NCBI GenBank assembly: GCA_965153455.1
Contig: OZ234494.1
Span: forward strand, 25,039,354 to 25,103,353
Reading direction: 5' to 3'
DNA from: Sphagnum compactum
Lineage: Eukaryota > Bryophyta > Sphagnopsida > Sphagnales
DNA length: 64,000 nt
The position numbers and the translations under genes are program-made. How positions within the stretch are numbered: position 1 is the stretch's first letter; each line of letters begins with the position of its first letter. Positions 23,874-36,278 of this stretch are shown here, in pieces. The notes beneath the pieces are model-generated. The model had not been told where the DNA came from and did no database searches. It was given only the letters and a program-made list of their open reading frames with translations.

Positions 23874-24620
23874 GTGGATGGAGCTCTTAAGGTATTAGCC
23901 AATCATGATCCGGTGGAAAAGCATGAACGTGAGCTTCGCAAGCGGGATTTGGAGCTTAATTTTGAACCTAAGAGTTCTAAGGACCGACAAAAAGCCAAAT
24001 GCCAGAAGGATGCAAATAGAGATATTCATACGAAGGTTAAACCTTCAAAATTTCATGGCAAGGGTAATACAACCCTTGAGGATGTTATGTCCTTCTTAAA
24101 GGCTTTAGAGAAATTGTTTGGGGAGGATTACAAAGAGGCGAAACAAGTTAGGATAGCCATAGTGATGTTATAAGGTAAGGCCAAGGTATGGTGGGGAAAA
24201 GTGAAAGCAAATCATAAAGCTCACGGCCAACCACCAATGAATACTTGGGCATAATTTAAATGAATCTTTACTACCTAGTATATGCTGGGGGATTATTCTA
24301 CCCATATGAAAGAAGAACTAATCCAATTAAAGCAAAATCAGATGGTCATAGTGGAATACAAACGGAAGTTTGACACGCACATCATTCATTTTTTTTCTTG
24401 ACGGGAACTAGATAGGGTGTGCATTTTTGTAAATGGGCTGGATAACCATATTAAGTTTATGGTTAAGGCCTATAGTCCCAAGATTCCTTTTAAGGCTTAT
24501 AGGGGTCCATTCACGGTTGTGCTTTTAAAGAATGGAAAAATGATTTCACTAGTTTTTACAAATAATAATTACACAAGACAAATTTATGCGATTTTTTTTG
24601 AATGGTTTGAACTAAGATAA
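23874..24620 (+). pseudogene. Gypsy gag remnant
   Basis: The first frame (23874-24173) reads through a charged region to VKPSKFHGKGNTTLEDVMSF, then LKALEKLFGEDYKEAKQVRI. Past a stop it continues with KAKVWWGKVKANHKAHGQPP and MKEELIQLKQNQMVIVEYKR, then FVNGLDNHIKFMV. This is the retrotransposon capsid-type gag pattern. Several stops break it and no zinc knuckle is seen. Confidence 0.75.
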
Positions 24621-26300
24621 TTCATCTTGTGGTGATGATTTATTTCATGTGTACAATGGTGTGCATTTAAACCTTAGCTTAAACCCAGAAATGCAGAAAA
24701 TGATTGAATAAACATTTATAAATAATTTCACATTTTTTTGAAATGATTAGTTCCTGAACATGCGACCCACATTTCAAGTTATAAATTTTAAGCCTAGGAT
24801 AAAATCATAGTCAAAGGAGCCACCCAAATGAATGGACATTTTTTAGAACTGCATTTTTGTATGTTTGAAAGGTCATAAGGGAAACATAATAATTTGGATT
24901 GTCATAAGTTTTTTTGGAATATTTTCCATTAATTGCAAAGTTTGCATGTTCAAAACTTGACACAAATAAAAAATGTTTTTGCATGTTCAAAGCATTCAAA
25001 CTTCAAGAGTGGATTGTTTTTGTTTTTTTCAAACATCTTTTTTTCCTACCAATTGTGCACTAGTCATTTTGAAAATTGGAGAGGATTTTAACATTGATGA
25101 TTAGAAGGGCAAAAGGACTTGAACTAATGCAAATTATATTTATAACCAATTTTAGCACATTTGATTCAAAACTATTTTTGACCCTGAAAATTATGGATTT
25201 TAAAAGTGTGGCTTTAACAAAAGTTGTCCATATATATGTGATAGAGGGCATGAATGCATCATATACATGATGTAAAATCGATTTGTAGTCAAAATATATT
25301 TATATCTAAAATCCAATGGTAAATGCGGTATCCGAAATACATAATTTTAAGTTATAAACCTATGCAAAAATGACATGTGTCATGTGCAGTCCTTGGAAAT
25401 TTTTTTTACCTTGGTGCCCTTGGTTCCTTTGACCGTGATTTCACCCCCTAGTGAATATAAAAAATCAACCAAATGGCCCAAAAAAATAGTTAGGCTTTTC
25501 CTTGTAACCCTAAAAATTGAGTCCAATTACTTCTAAGAATTTCACATGATTTTTAATATAATCAAATGCATGTAATGAACATGGACAAACATAGATGTAT
25601 GCATTAGTTATCCATTAAATTTTTTTGACATCAATTACATTTCTGAATGCATTCCTTTTGATTCCTTTTATAAAGAGGTGCAATTTAAACACTTGATATA
25701 ATTAGGCTGAAAGGAATCAAAATGACATTTATATAATGTCCAATTTTTTTGATTTTTTTTTATTAATTTAACATGACACCATTTTATTTATTGGCATAAG
25801 AAAATACAATACAATTACAATGATGCAAATAGAAAAAAAAATCCAAAGTTGTCCTTTCCAATCCTTAAAAACTTAGACATTCCTTTTTGGTACCCTAATC
25901 ATGAATAGACCCATAGGTTAAAGCCATAAACTTTGAGACTCGAAATAAAAATTATAGGAAACCATTCAGAACATGTATAAAATGCCTAGGGCAGAAATTA
26001 ATACCTCTAAAACCCAAGCCCATATGGGAAAATGGAAAAAGCTATGGAAGGTTTGGAAACCATGGGTAGGGGGGGGGGTCCAACGTCAAAGACCCCATTT
26101 AGGCTTAATGAGAAAAAACAAGAAGACCATAAACAAAATGCTTGCATTTTCCTACCATAACCCAGCCATCAATCTTTCCAATGTTCAAAAAGGCTTCACC
26201 AGGCAATAGCCTTTAATCTGATAGTTTATAAGGAAAGCGGAAGAAACAAAAACCCATGGGGCAAAAGACAAGGGGCTTATTTGAGTGTTAGTAGCCATAT
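24621..26300 (+). other. AT-rich internal spacer of the gypsy element
   Basis: No recognisable domain between gag and the protease remnant. It is much longer than in intact elements, so it probably contains nested or degenerate insertions. Confidence 0.4.
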
Positions 26301-26308
26301 TGGAATGA

Positions 26309-26908
26309 ATGGTGGCACATAACTTTATTATGATTTACATTGAGGGGGTAATTGCTAGAAAACCTACATTGGTGTTGGTGAACCTTGGTACTCACAATTT
26401 AATGTTTGAGGTTTTTACTACTAGTTTAGGCCATCCCTTTGGAATTGTGGATCCATCTAAGATTTTATTGCCCAATGGTCAGGTCCATAGCATAAATCTT
26501 TTGAAAGTTTTGCTAATATAATTTCTAGGATTAGAGACCAACACCAATTTTCAGGTTTAGCCAGGAAATGTTTATGATGTCATTTTAGGCATGTAATGGT
26601 TAGACCTGGTGGATGCATGGGTAGCGTGCAAACACAAATTGATTTACGACACAAAACTTGATGGTTTGGTTTTTAAACTTATAGGTGTGCAAACTTTAGT
26701 TAATACCCCTTTACCTTTTGCTAAACAAATTAGGAAATGTGTACAAAGGGATGCAAAAGTGTTTACCATAAGTGTGCATGAGCCCATAAATGAGTTTGTG
26801 AATGAAAATGGTATGAATGAAATGTTGGGGAAACTTTTTAAAGAATGTTATAATGTTTTCCTTATAGATTTACCTAGCTTACCATTGGGCGAAAGCATCC
26901 TTGGGTGA
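26309..26908 (+). pseudogene. Gypsy protease remnant and spacer
   Basis: The frame at 26309-26521 reads ALVNLGTHNLM-like text where an active aspartic protease has D-[ST]-G-A-[ST]-H; the catalytic Asp is replaced (VNLGTHN). It is followed by VIL-GM and WL-rich text, and by a 99-codon frame ending in DLPSLPLGE, the usual lead-in to the RT. Inactive. Confidence 0.6.
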
Positions 26909-27509
26909 TACCACTTGGAACCCCCTCAAGGAATGGTTAAGGAACCAAAAACGACCAAATTATTTTCCTAGGCCCTTTACTTAAAAAGTTTTCACAATTA
27001 TATATATATATCTATATTTGCATGTTTATCAATTGCATGCCCTAATATATGGCTTGAAGTTTATTTTGGAATTAAAAAAATTGAAAATTGTTAAAATTTT
27101 GTATTTCTAATTAAAATGGCCCTTTTAGAAATTGATAACTTTAATTTTGGCAATTCATAACTAAATTATATTTACTCAATTAATTGCCTAAATAAAAATG
27201 TAAAAATAGAATGACTTCCAAATTAATTTAAGAAAAAAATTCAAAGAAAATTATTAAATCATGTTTCAAATTTGTGTTCCTAACCAAAAAGTTCAAGGAA
27301 AAGAACTAGTGTGACATTCCCAAAACAATTTCTAAATGTAATGATTAGGAACATCAAAATGCACAATATTTTTTATATTATTGAAAATTCAAAATCTATG
27401 GAACCTAATAAATGTATTCATTAAAAAAAAAATGAAAATATTTGTTTAAATGTTTCCTATGAGTTTTCACAGTTCAATAGGTCTAGGAAAATCAAGGTGT
27501 GATGTTTGT

Positions 27510-28330
27510 AGTTGTATCACACAAGGATGCTTTCACCGCACCAATTTGGGAAGTTGATTATTGACCATGCAATTGTCTTAATGTTAGATGCAAGCCCATC
27601 TCTAGAACCCCTTATTGAGTATCCTTTGTTGAATATGAAGAATTGGAACAACAATGAAATGATCTTAAAAACAAGGGGTATATCAAGCCTAGTAAATCCC
27701 CTTGGGGTGCTCCTAACCTAATCAGAAAAAAAGGATGGGACTTTAAGACGTTGTGTGGATTATAAAAGATTGAACAAACTTACTATTGAAAATAAAATTT
27801 TCTTACCTATTATTGATGATCTTCTTGATCATTTGCATGGAGCCATAACCTTTCCAAAATAGATTTTAGAAGTGGCTACCATCATATTTGTGTGAAGGAT
27901 CAAATTGTTCTTAAAATGGCCTTCAAAACTAGTTATGGGAATTATGAATTTATGGTGATCTACCATTCAGACTAACAAATGCCCCAACCGCATTTATGAC
28001 TTTGATGAACTCCTTGTTTCAAAAGTACTTTGGAAATTTTGTGCTAATGTTTATGGATGACATTTTGGTCTATTCCAAATCCAAAACAAAACATTTAAAG
28101 CACTTAAGGACTATATTTGAAGTCTTGAAATCCAACTAATTATATGCCACAATGAACAAATACATGAATTTGGTGTACCCCAAGTAAACTACCTTAGACA
28201 TGTAGTTTTAAACAAAAGAGTAGTAGCTAATCTTAGAAATATCAAGGCCATGTAGTATGGTTGGGTGGCCAACCCCCCAAGGACAAAACAAAAGTGAAAG
28301 TTTCTTGAGTTTGGTTAGTTATTATATGTG
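27510..28330 (+). pseudogene. Gypsy reverse transcriptase remnant
   Basis: In pieces: [20 protein letters not shown] at 27.73 kb, then [13 protein letters not shown], then LRLTNAPTAFMTLMN-like text, then an FMDDILVYSKSKTKHLKHLR segment at 28.05 kb, where an MDDI catalytic motif is still readable. Frame changes and stops show it is inactive. Confidence 0.85.
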
Positions 28331-28442
28331 TTTTGTGAAAAACTTTGCCCAAATTGTAGGACCTTTAATTGATTTGTTAAAAAGGAAAAATAGTTCCTAG
28401 GGTATCCAATGGAACCCTAGTTGTGAATAAAGTTTTCAAACC

Positions 28443-28870
28443 GTGAAAAATGTTTTGACTTTTTCTCCAATATTAGGTGTTATTAACCCCAAGATGGGTG
28501 AGCTAGTATTATGCACCAATGCTAGTGATCTAGCCATAGGTGCAATGCTAATGCAAAAAGGGCAAATAATTGCCTATGAGTTTAGGAAGTTGACTTTCGA
28601 AAAACTAAACTACCCCACCCATGAAAAGGAATTGTTGGTTGTAATTCATGCTTTAAAAATTTGGAGCCACTATTTGTTAAGAACATAGTTCACAATTGAA
28701 ATTGATCATGAAAGCTTAAAACATCTAATCACCCAACCTAATTTAACTAGGAAGCAATGTAGGTGGGTGGAAGATTTCAACAATTTGAGTTTTGTTAATT
28801 AATGCCATATGTGAAATGCAAAGAGAATGTTGTAGCTAATGCCTTTTCCCATTGTCCTTTGGATAACGTT
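28443..28870 (+). pseudogene. Gypsy RNase H remnant
   Basis: LVLCTNASDLAIGAMLMQKG corresponds to the RNase H start, followed by KLNYPTHEKELLVVIHALKI and, past a stop, IEIDHESLKHLITQPNLTRK. This is the usual gypsy RT-RNase H order. The catalytic first Asp is replaced (CTNAS for C-D-A-S). Confidence 0.85.
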
Positions 28871-29335
28871 ATTTTCATGGTGAGAAACACCATGATGCAA
28901 GACATAAAGAAGTATTATATAGTCAAGATTAGTGGTTCAAAAAACCTTACGAGAACCTTGAAAAATAACATAAAACCCATGAAGAAATTCAAAAATATTA
29001 GGTTTACACCTTAGTTGATGGGGTTCTATATTATGGCATTAGGATAATACATATCCTTAATTTTGAAGATTTGGGGCTTTTTGTTTCACAAGTGATGGCA
29101 AAGCATCGTAAAAATGTGTAGGAACTTGCAGAGACTAGTGGGAACTTTGACTAGGGACACCATTCTATGTGAACAAGACATACGAAACATAGTTAAAAAG
29201 GTAGCAAAAGAAACATATAAGAAACATGATACTCTCTTTGATCAATGTTAAAGTATGTTGCATGTTGGCTATCATTTGATTGATTCCCTCCACTTTAAAA
29301 CTAGGTGTTGAAATAGAAAAGGGAATTAAATACTC

Positions 29336-29935
29336 CTAACCATAAAGGGCATAAAATGGGTTGGTTTTAATGGAGGAATGCCAACTTACATTATAATCAA
29401 ATTCCATTATAAATAGGTATTGTTCCCATGACACTTGTATATGCCATACAAATTTTTTTAACATATCTCCCAAATTATGATTGGTTCTTTTTGTTTGGGC
29501 ATCTATTTTGAGGTGATCTGCATTACTCATTTTTAGTTTGGTGCTCAACATTTTGAGCAAGGTGCCCCAAAATTGGTTTATAAACTTTTGGTCCCAATCA
29601 CAAATAATTTCCTTCAACAAACCATGTAAACGAAAAATTTCATGAAAAAATAATTTTGCCGCATCAATGGTTGACATAGTGGATTTAATAAGTATGAAAT
29701 GGGCATGTTTTGTGAGTCGGTCAACCAAGACAAAAATACTATCATTTCCTTTTTGGTTTTTAGGCAAACCCACAATGAAGTCCATACTAATGGATTCCCA
29801 TTTGTTATTAAAGACCCCCAATAGTTGTAGAAAATTTGGGGTCTTAATCTACTCAATTTTAATTATTTGACATGTGCATAAAACAATTTTTTTACATATT
29901 CTCGTACATCCCATTTCATTCTTTTTATAGGTCAA
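29336..29935 (-). pseudogene. Integrase core of the gypsy element, inverted
   Basis: On the minus strand a 161-codon frame reads WESISMDFIVGLPKNQKGND, then VDRLTKHAHFI and FHEIFRLHGLLKEIICDWDQ, and ends FYALYG. This is the gypsy integrase catalytic core: D of MDF, D of CDWD; the third acidic residue is doubtful. Upstream on the same strand the zinc-finger end (REYVKK...) is readable to about 29935. All neighbouring element domains are on the plus strand, so this 600-bp block has been inverted inside the element. Confidence 0.85.
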
Positions 29936-29959
29936 ACCTTAACATAGTAGCCTAAAACT

Positions 29960-30300
29960 AGGGAAATGCCAAAAACTATCCCTTAGATTTTATGGACCCT
30001 TTGTCATAACAAATTTTTTTGGAAAGGGAACCTACCAATTGGATCTCCCAAAGTCCTGGTGGATTCATAATATATTCCATGTTAGCTTACTAAAAAAATA
30101 TGTATCATACCCTTTTCATGTTTTGCTTGAGTTACTTCAAACTTTGAATGAAGGGAATACCCTAGCAAAACCCAAACAAATTCTAAAAACTAAGGTACGT
30201 TAACATCAAAATAAAATGTGGAATTAAGTGTTAGTAAAATAGAAGCATTATCTTATTGATGAGACAACTTGGCAAAATGAAACCAAACTTTTCTAGCCAA
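29960..30300 (+). pseudogene. Integrase C-terminal part, plus strand
   Basis: The plus strand reads KLSLRFYGPFVITN, TYQLDLPKSWWIHNIFHVSL and LLKKYV, then ETTWQNET. This is the region that follows the integrase core in gypsy elements and leads to a chromodomain-like end. It directly flanks the inverted core. Confidence 0.8.
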
Positions 30301-30353
30301 CTTCCTTAATTTTTGTTATTGAAGACAATGACCTCTTTTTGGAGGGGAAATAT

Positions 30354-30937
30354 TGTTAACGGCCAAAGGAAGATGGTGAGGACAATGGACAAAAATGAAA
30401 AATTGTCGATGAAAATTTAAAACAAGAGATGATATTAATGAAGTTACCTAAAATGTGGCAACCACTTAGAAGCTTAGTCATAACAAAACATGCACTAGGG
30501 AAAGCGTGTGAAAAAAATAGAGGGTAGGCTGGAAGATGGTAATTATTTTTGCTTGTATAGAACTAGGATAGGAAGGAGTGCCGTAAATAAGAGCACTTCC
30601 ACACTCGCAGTTGGGTGGTGAAATCCGTGCTTGATGTACATGGATTGTAAAGGTAGTAAGGGAAGTGTGTGTGAGTGTGTGAAATTTTTGTTGTTTCCTG
30701 TTAGCAGGTAACAAAAGAGGGCACTGCTCCATGTTCACAAGTATTTACAATAAGGTTGTTTTTGCTACCACTTAAGTGGTTTGTGATTTCTTTAAAAGGC
30801 CTCTTTATTTCAGCAACCAGTTCACAAAAGGGGCTGAATTAGGAAGTTCCTTGTGAGCAGGTTTGTTTCCTTTTCTGTATTGTAGCTGGACAATGAAAAT
30901 CAGAAAAAGATGATAAAGGATCAGAGCGTTGTAATAC
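30354..30937 (+). repeat. 3' LTR of the gypsy element
   Basis: It begins TGTTAACGG after the purine tract ggaggggaaa and ends ttgtaatac, matching the 5' LTR in order. Confidence 0.85.
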
Positions 30938-31680
30938 CAAGTAAGAACTTTTGATCTGTTAAGCTTAAGCTTTAGTTAGCTTAAGCTCAACACAAAAACG
31001 ACACAGCTTCATAATCAGCACATGCATGTAGATTCCATGAACATGCTAGATTGTAGTTGTTCTTGCTTTCATCGGCTACTAGTTACCTCAATCTAGAATC
31101 TAGATATTTATGTGCAGGTTTGCAGCCATATTTTGCATATTCCAGATCTGTGGCTATTGAATTAATGTTCATATAAGCAACAAACAAGCTGCTGCAGCTG
31201 CTGCCTTTGTCCTGCATTTATGTCTTGACTTAAAATATATATTAGAATTTCAGTTCAAAACCCAACACGTGTTACAATTTATATTACATCCAAGAATCAA
31301 GGACCAACACAGTTCAACCAGATATCTCGCAGAAACCGTATATCAAGATTGCTAGGGCATTTTTCATGCAATGCGATACTCCTTCTAATTCACGTGTTAT
31401 AAAATTAGCTTTGGATAAGTTAGATGCTCCAGATCTACTCTTGAAGTGGGAACTTGGAAGTTTTCAACCCAAAGAGCATGTTTTGTTGATGTCTCAAAGT
31501 TATCTGTTTCATCTGCGAGCTCAAAAGATATCTGATACCATGTGGTGACTACAAAGTCCTCTTGAGACCTCAAGTCGAGAAAACTCATATGCTGAATCAC
31601 ATGCAGAACTAAATTTTCCATTGCTTTTGCATATACTTGCATTCCACATCAAAATTAAAAGATAGATTTTGAACTGTCCA
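30938..31680. other. Gene-free stretch after the gypsy element
   Basis: No recognised coding sequence. Near 31190-31230 the phrase caagctgctgc...ctttgtcc...atttatgtcttgactta weakly matches the duplicated leader-like DNA at 17.9 and 19.85 kb. Confidence 0.35.
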
Positions 31681-32820
31681 TGATAACATGCACATCTGGA
31701 GTTGTAGGCATAGCCCAGTTAAATATTGCTAAATAACACATATCTCGTAATTTGTGGAGTTGCCCACTATCCAAAGTTCCACAATGGTACTCATCTAATT
31801 TTGAGGCTTTAGCTCTCCACATATCCAAAACCTACAGGTAGACAGATCATGTTGATTGAATAAAACTACAACAATCATATTCTCACATTGTAATAAGCAT
31901 CAAATGCTGCAAGAATACAGAAAGCAGCATGTACCATTTACAAACACCATGCATGTGCTTGATTTAATCCACATGACCAAACTTTGCTTCAACTTATATG
32001 TACAAGTTAAGGTTTTTTTTTCCTGTTTTTTGGTCCATAGTATCATACTTGTGATCAGCCCAAAATGGCCACACGTCTGTATTTTAAAACACTGTACAAA
32101 ACTGGCAAAAAATTTGCCCTAAAATTAAGAGACATGTGTCCAAATGTGGTGAAATTTTCTCCAGAAAAGTTTTCCTTAAATAATAAATTCAGTGATTTAT
32201 TCTTCGAAAATTGGGAATTTGTGACAAAGTATTCCTTTTTATTTTTGAGATTGAAATTTTGCTAATGTTCGCTAGAAGAAAATTACTGATGATCAATGTA
32301 CACCCAGAACATAATTAACATATATTAGTCTGTATCAAATTGATGATCAAAAACTTAAAATCACAACAAGGTGCATACAAAAAAAAATTCAGATTCTTCT
32401 ATACTGTGTCTGTATTCAAACACCAAATTGAATCACATAATGCCACACAAAGTGCTGCCATTTTCCTTATCACCTTGTACCCTGTGGTCTTATAGCTGAA
32501 AACTGAGCCTGAAGTAGAACGTCTGAGTCAGTTTTCAGCAGCGGTAGGATCACCAACCCAATCTTATTAGCTGAAGCACAACAGGACAGGACTGGAGAGA
32601 TTCTCTCCGGGCCCAATTCCCGTTGCACCAATGTTTGATCGAAAACCTTCAATGACAGTAATTTCGATCAAGTGAAGCAACAACTTTCTGAAGAACAGAA
32701 CTGGATTTGAAGTGAAAGTCTGGAACTGTGCTCTCATTGCAGAGCTAGAAATTGCATGGAGTGAAGCTCGTAACATGGACATGCTTCCTGATAGACCAGA
32801 CACGCGGTGAACAGCTCATT

Positions 32821-33891
32821 TCACCGATATAGAGATGGTGGGGGTGGCGGAGGAGAATGATGGAGTGGGGGGTGCGCGGGAGGAGGAGGAGGATGATGCC
32901 TGGGAGGTGGAGGGTGGCGTCTTTGAGGAGGAGGAGGGAACGGAGAATGGCGCCTGTGAGGGGGAGGAGGATGATGCTTGGGAGGTGGAGGGTTCCTATG
33001 AGGAGGAGGAGGAGGGCTCCTATGAGGTGGAGGAGGAGGGCTCCTATGAGGGGGAGGAGGTGATGATGGTGGAGATGGTGGCGGAGGAGAAGGAGGAGGT
33101 GGAGGTGGTGGAGATGGTGGCGGAGGAGGAGAAGGAGGAGGTGGAGGTGGTGGGGATGGTGGCGGAGGAGAAGGAGGAGGTGGTGGAGGAGACGGTAGTG
33201 GTGGTCGGGGAGGAGATGGAATGATCCATCGTTTAGTGAAAAAAAACTCTTTCTCCGCTATGGAATCGACCTGTTCAGCAAACAGAAGCGTTTCAGAAAC
33301 CACCAGCAATACTGCATGCAGAATGAAAGAATTCTTCCCCTATTATTCTGTAAACAATGTTAACTTTGGCCACGACGTGCATTAAAGCATATGGTGTACA
33401 TTTCTTCAAGCTATAACTCATATTCAGAAGGGAACAGAAAATGTGTTTAATGACCAAGATTGAAGTAGGTATCGTCGCTGCTAGAAACCCGGACGATACT
33501 TGACAGTTGTACGAATACTTACGCGGCTCACTACATTCGAGAACACTGACGACTCATCGAGCTGCGTCGCGATCTCCGACCGCGGTGATTTCTCATACCT
33601 CGGCGTCAAAGCTGTACACAGGGGAGTACGACCTTCAGCGTGGACTGAAGAAACTCTGAAAACGGAGCACGACCGACAATCATACCTTCTGAATAAGAAT
33701 GCTATAACTCATGCACATTGCAGTGGACTAAAGAAAACGAACTTGGATGCTAGATGCGTACCTGAAGAGTACTCAGACTCAACTACTTTTGACCGTGCCG
33801 CCTCCACTGGACTGAAGACCATGGTGCTGCTCATCCACACAAGATGGATGAGCAGCACGAGCGTCCATGTCGGTGAAAATGAGCGCTGCAT
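32821..33891 (-). CDS. Secreted proline-rich (extensin-like) protein, copy 1
   Basis: Three exons. Exon 1 is 33762-33891, from MQRSFSPTWTLVLLIHLVWM, with a hydrophobic signal peptide ending near VEAA; the donor is TCTTCAG/gtacgc. Exon 2 is 33523-33653 (RTPLCTALTPRYEKSPRSEI, ending VVSR before gtaagt). Exon 3 is 32821-33270 (VDSIAEKEFFFTKRWIIPSP, then proline-rich to PSLYR and stop). Introns are about 108 and 252 bp, in phases 1 and 0. The tail is SPPPP/SPPPPPP blocks, then PPPHR and HHPPPP blocks. Ser followed by four Pro is the classic hydroxyproline-glycosylation motif of extensins, so a cell-wall location is likely. About 236 residues. The start is supported because the paralogue at 41-42 kb has a Met at the same place. 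The opposite-strand Glu-rich frame is a shadow. Confidence 0.75.
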
Positions 33892-34009
33892 TTTCAACAT
33901 TCCGGCTTCCTGCAATGCACTCATTTCATTGCATTAGTACTCTTGCAGCATTTCGAATCATGTTTTCACACAGTTTCTATTCACAGCAAACTCACGAGTT
34001 CTGACCAAC

Positions 34010-34300
34010 AATTAAAGCTTGGTTCCGCCTAGACTGATCATCGTGTGTGAATTCTTCGCTCTTTTCCTTTCCAGTTCGTTGATCTTGCGGCGGACCGGGG
34101 TTTCTTGTCTCTTTGCAAGGCTACTTTTTTCCTCTGGATCAGTCTCGGAGCTTTTTTCTACAAGACTCTCCACTAGTACTGCTGCGAGGACTCTAGGTGT
34201 ACACCAATGCAATACCCAGGCACTCGTGTGGAGTGTAATTCCATTGTTTTCACTGGAATGACAATTTAGTGGAATAGTGGAACAAATGTTTTTTTATAGG
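34010..34300 (-). promoter_or_regulatory. Conserved leader or promoter DNA of copy 1
   Basis: The segment is conserved with 42160-42440, but open frames in the two copies are in different registers, so it is probably not coding. A TATAAAAAAA-type string lies on the minus strand at about 34290, some 400 bp upstream of the predicted start. The second copy lacks this TATA string, so its role is unproved. Confidence 0.35.
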
Positions 34301-34900
34301 ATCAGCTAATTACCAGGGCGGTCGATTCCTTTTCCATTAGTACTACTGTCCTACTCCTTCCCCGGCATTCTCTTGATCAGAAGCAGGAGCAACTGATGCT
34401 CTACGGGAAAAAAATGCAGGTCCCACGACTGATCCCACGCTAGAAAGCAGAATATTAATCAGACGACGAGCGAAAGAGAGTACCTGAGTTGTACAGTTAA
34501 TTGCTTCATGTAAAAATCGAGATCCGATCTATCGCAACGTTCACCGTGATTGGTTCAAGCCATTGTACATGTCGATGTTTGCAGTCCAGGAGGAGTTCCC
34601 GCCTCACCTCCTCTGCAGCTGCAAACCTGAGACTACTAGTCTTTCATGTACTCTGCCATTAAAGGGCCGGCACGTCTACTTGAACTGATGCAAACGCAGA
34701 CTATCCGTGGACGATGTTGAGATATGACCTTGCACAATCTTAAATTATACACAGCGCTGACAGATCAGAGATATATTAGCCAGTCGGCGTGATGTGGAGA
34801 TGATCATATTCCCGCCCATGTTCACGCGTCCAAAACAGGCGGAATTTACAGCGAATAAGACTACCCCCACATTACATTTCACACTTCCAGGTGTGAAGAG

Positions 34901-35440
34901 AATCTGATGAACATCATGAGCTCTTGTGCACGATTGTTCTGACAGCTGGATATCTAGCGCGCGAAATTTTGGAAGGTCGTCACTGTCTCAATTGCTCCAC
35001 TTTTGGCAGTGTTGACCATAAACCGTTTGTGTAGGGTTAAAAATCAAGGCTCCAGGTTGGACCATTCCCAAAATAAGCCCAGCCTAGGAGAAGGAAATTA
35101 TTATGTCCATATGAAATCCATGTGTGTTGTACTGATCAAGCAATATCTGGATTGTTGCAGAAACAGTATCTGTATTCTCATGCAGGAGTTCCCCAGACTC
35201 TGTGAAAACACGTGTACAATCTTCAAAGAGATCTGAACTTTTTAGCTGCATGATCATTGAACAAGTAAAATGTTGTGCATATTACTTTAGGTAGCCTGGA
35301 GCTCTACTAAATCATCCAAATTGAAATCAATATCACATATTCAATACATCAGGTTTTGAATTCAGCACAAATCCTAGATACATAGATTCAGATAAATGAT
35401 CAGATAAATTCGCTCAACAATTTACAGTTACAGCTGAAGA
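34901..35440. other. Gene-free stretch
   Basis: A 77-codon plus-strand frame (35003-35236) shows no family resemblance. Nothing else is supported. Confidence 0.35.
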
Positions 35441-35866
35441 CTGCTGGAGACTACTGAAATCTGCAAATCCTTGAAACTTGGAAAGTCCTGAATAAAAAAT
35501 GAGATGGAGACAAATTAGTTGAGAGTAGATTATATGCCACGGTCTAAACTAGTGGCATACAAGAGTGGCAAGTGGCAAAGAAAGGAGTAGCGTACAATTG
35601 AAGAAATCATATATTTGCAATGTTAGCAGCTGGACTTTTGTCAAGACTGCTAAATTTTATTTCTGCCACATGCGATATTTGCACAAAAGCTTAACACTAG
35701 CTCAATACGCTCAGCTTTTTTGGACGGGAGGATATTTTTTGAATCCCTCTTTCTAGGCATAACCTAATTTTAGCTTCTCCTTCATTCCTTGCTTCGTTAT
35801 GTGGAAATTCAATACAGGTCTTTCACGCCTGGTCTGGAAGGTAACAACTAACAACATTCTCTCTAG

Positions 35867-36063
35867 GGGGAGGCCTTGCTACGAGGACATTAAGGTCTAG
35901 GGTGGCAGATTATGGCATATTTTCGGACCAAGTCACGTGACAATCTTCCAGTGATATCATAAGCTTGTTATAGAGACCAACATGTGTTTGTTGAACATAA
36001 TTCTTTTAAATATCATCGAATCTGCCACCCCAGACCTTATTGTCTTGGAATGGGCCTCCCCCT
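35867..36063. mobile_element. Small inverted-repeat element (MITE), about 197 bp
   Basis: The left end gggggaggcc...aaggtct(a/g)gggtggcagatt and the right end, read in reverse complement, agree over about 45 bp. The centre has no coding potential. The flanks (tctctcta and ttgcctat) do not give a clear target duplication. The related duplication at 51.9 kb lacks the element. Confidence 0.75.
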
Positions 36064-36116
36064 TGCCTATTATGTTGTGCGCATGGTGTACAGCTCAACC
36101 TAACAGGCTCGTCTAA

Positions 36117-36278
36117 GAGCATCCCCAGCGGTGGTCAGTACATGACCCTGCTATTAGTAGTCTCCCACCTATTTGGGGTCTCAGTTTGATGGGTGGGGTT
36201 GCAACAAAGTAAATAACTAAACTTGGGTGTGAGAAATATTTTTGGAGGTTTCCATACTGACCGGCGCTGGGGATGGTC
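36117..36278. mobile_element. Tourist-like MITE with TAA target duplication
   Basis: The terminal repeats gagcatccccagcgg-tggtcagta and its inverse (tactgaccggcgctggggatggtc) enclose 162 bp. TAA flanks both sides (36114-36116 and 36279-36281). A three-base TWA duplication is typical of PIF/Harbinger-derived elements. Confidence 0.85.

Larger units (their letters stand above)
22841..30937 (+). mobile_element. Decayed Ty3/gypsy LTR retrotransposon, about 8.1 kb
   Basis: Two related LTRs (22841-23441 and 30354-30937) enclose, on the plus strand: a primer site ttggtatcaaaacag; gag at 23.87-24.5 kb; a worn protease at 26.3-26.55 kb; reverse transcriptase at 27.7-28.3 kb; RNase H at 28.4-28.9 kb; and an integrase tail at 29.96-30.3 kb. 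The integrase core is on the opposite strand. A purine tract ggaggggaaa precedes the 3' LTR. RT before integrase is the Ty3/gypsy order. Stops and frameshifts are everywhere. No matching target duplication is visible at the ends (tgggt versus caagt). Confidence 0.9.
31680..34900. repeat. Segmental duplication, copy 1 (proline-rich gene)
   Basis: Pairs with 39300-43020. Matching landmarks in order: tagcccagttaaata; tgtttgatc(g/a)aaaacctt; the proline-rich exon; gtgaacaa(t/c)gttaac; cttacgcggctca; tacaccaatgcaat; and gggccggc(a/g)cgt..acttgaactgatgcaaa. Order and orientation are the same. Divergence is moderate and higher outside the exons. Confidence 0.85.

Noticed and set aside
32835-33224. 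Glu/Gly-rich plus-strand frames
   Set aside because: Shadow of the proline-rich exon of copy 1.
34012-34212. 66-codon charged minus-strand frame upstream of copy 1
   Set aside because: The homologous DNA at 42162-42365 encodes a different frame, so protein conservation is absent.
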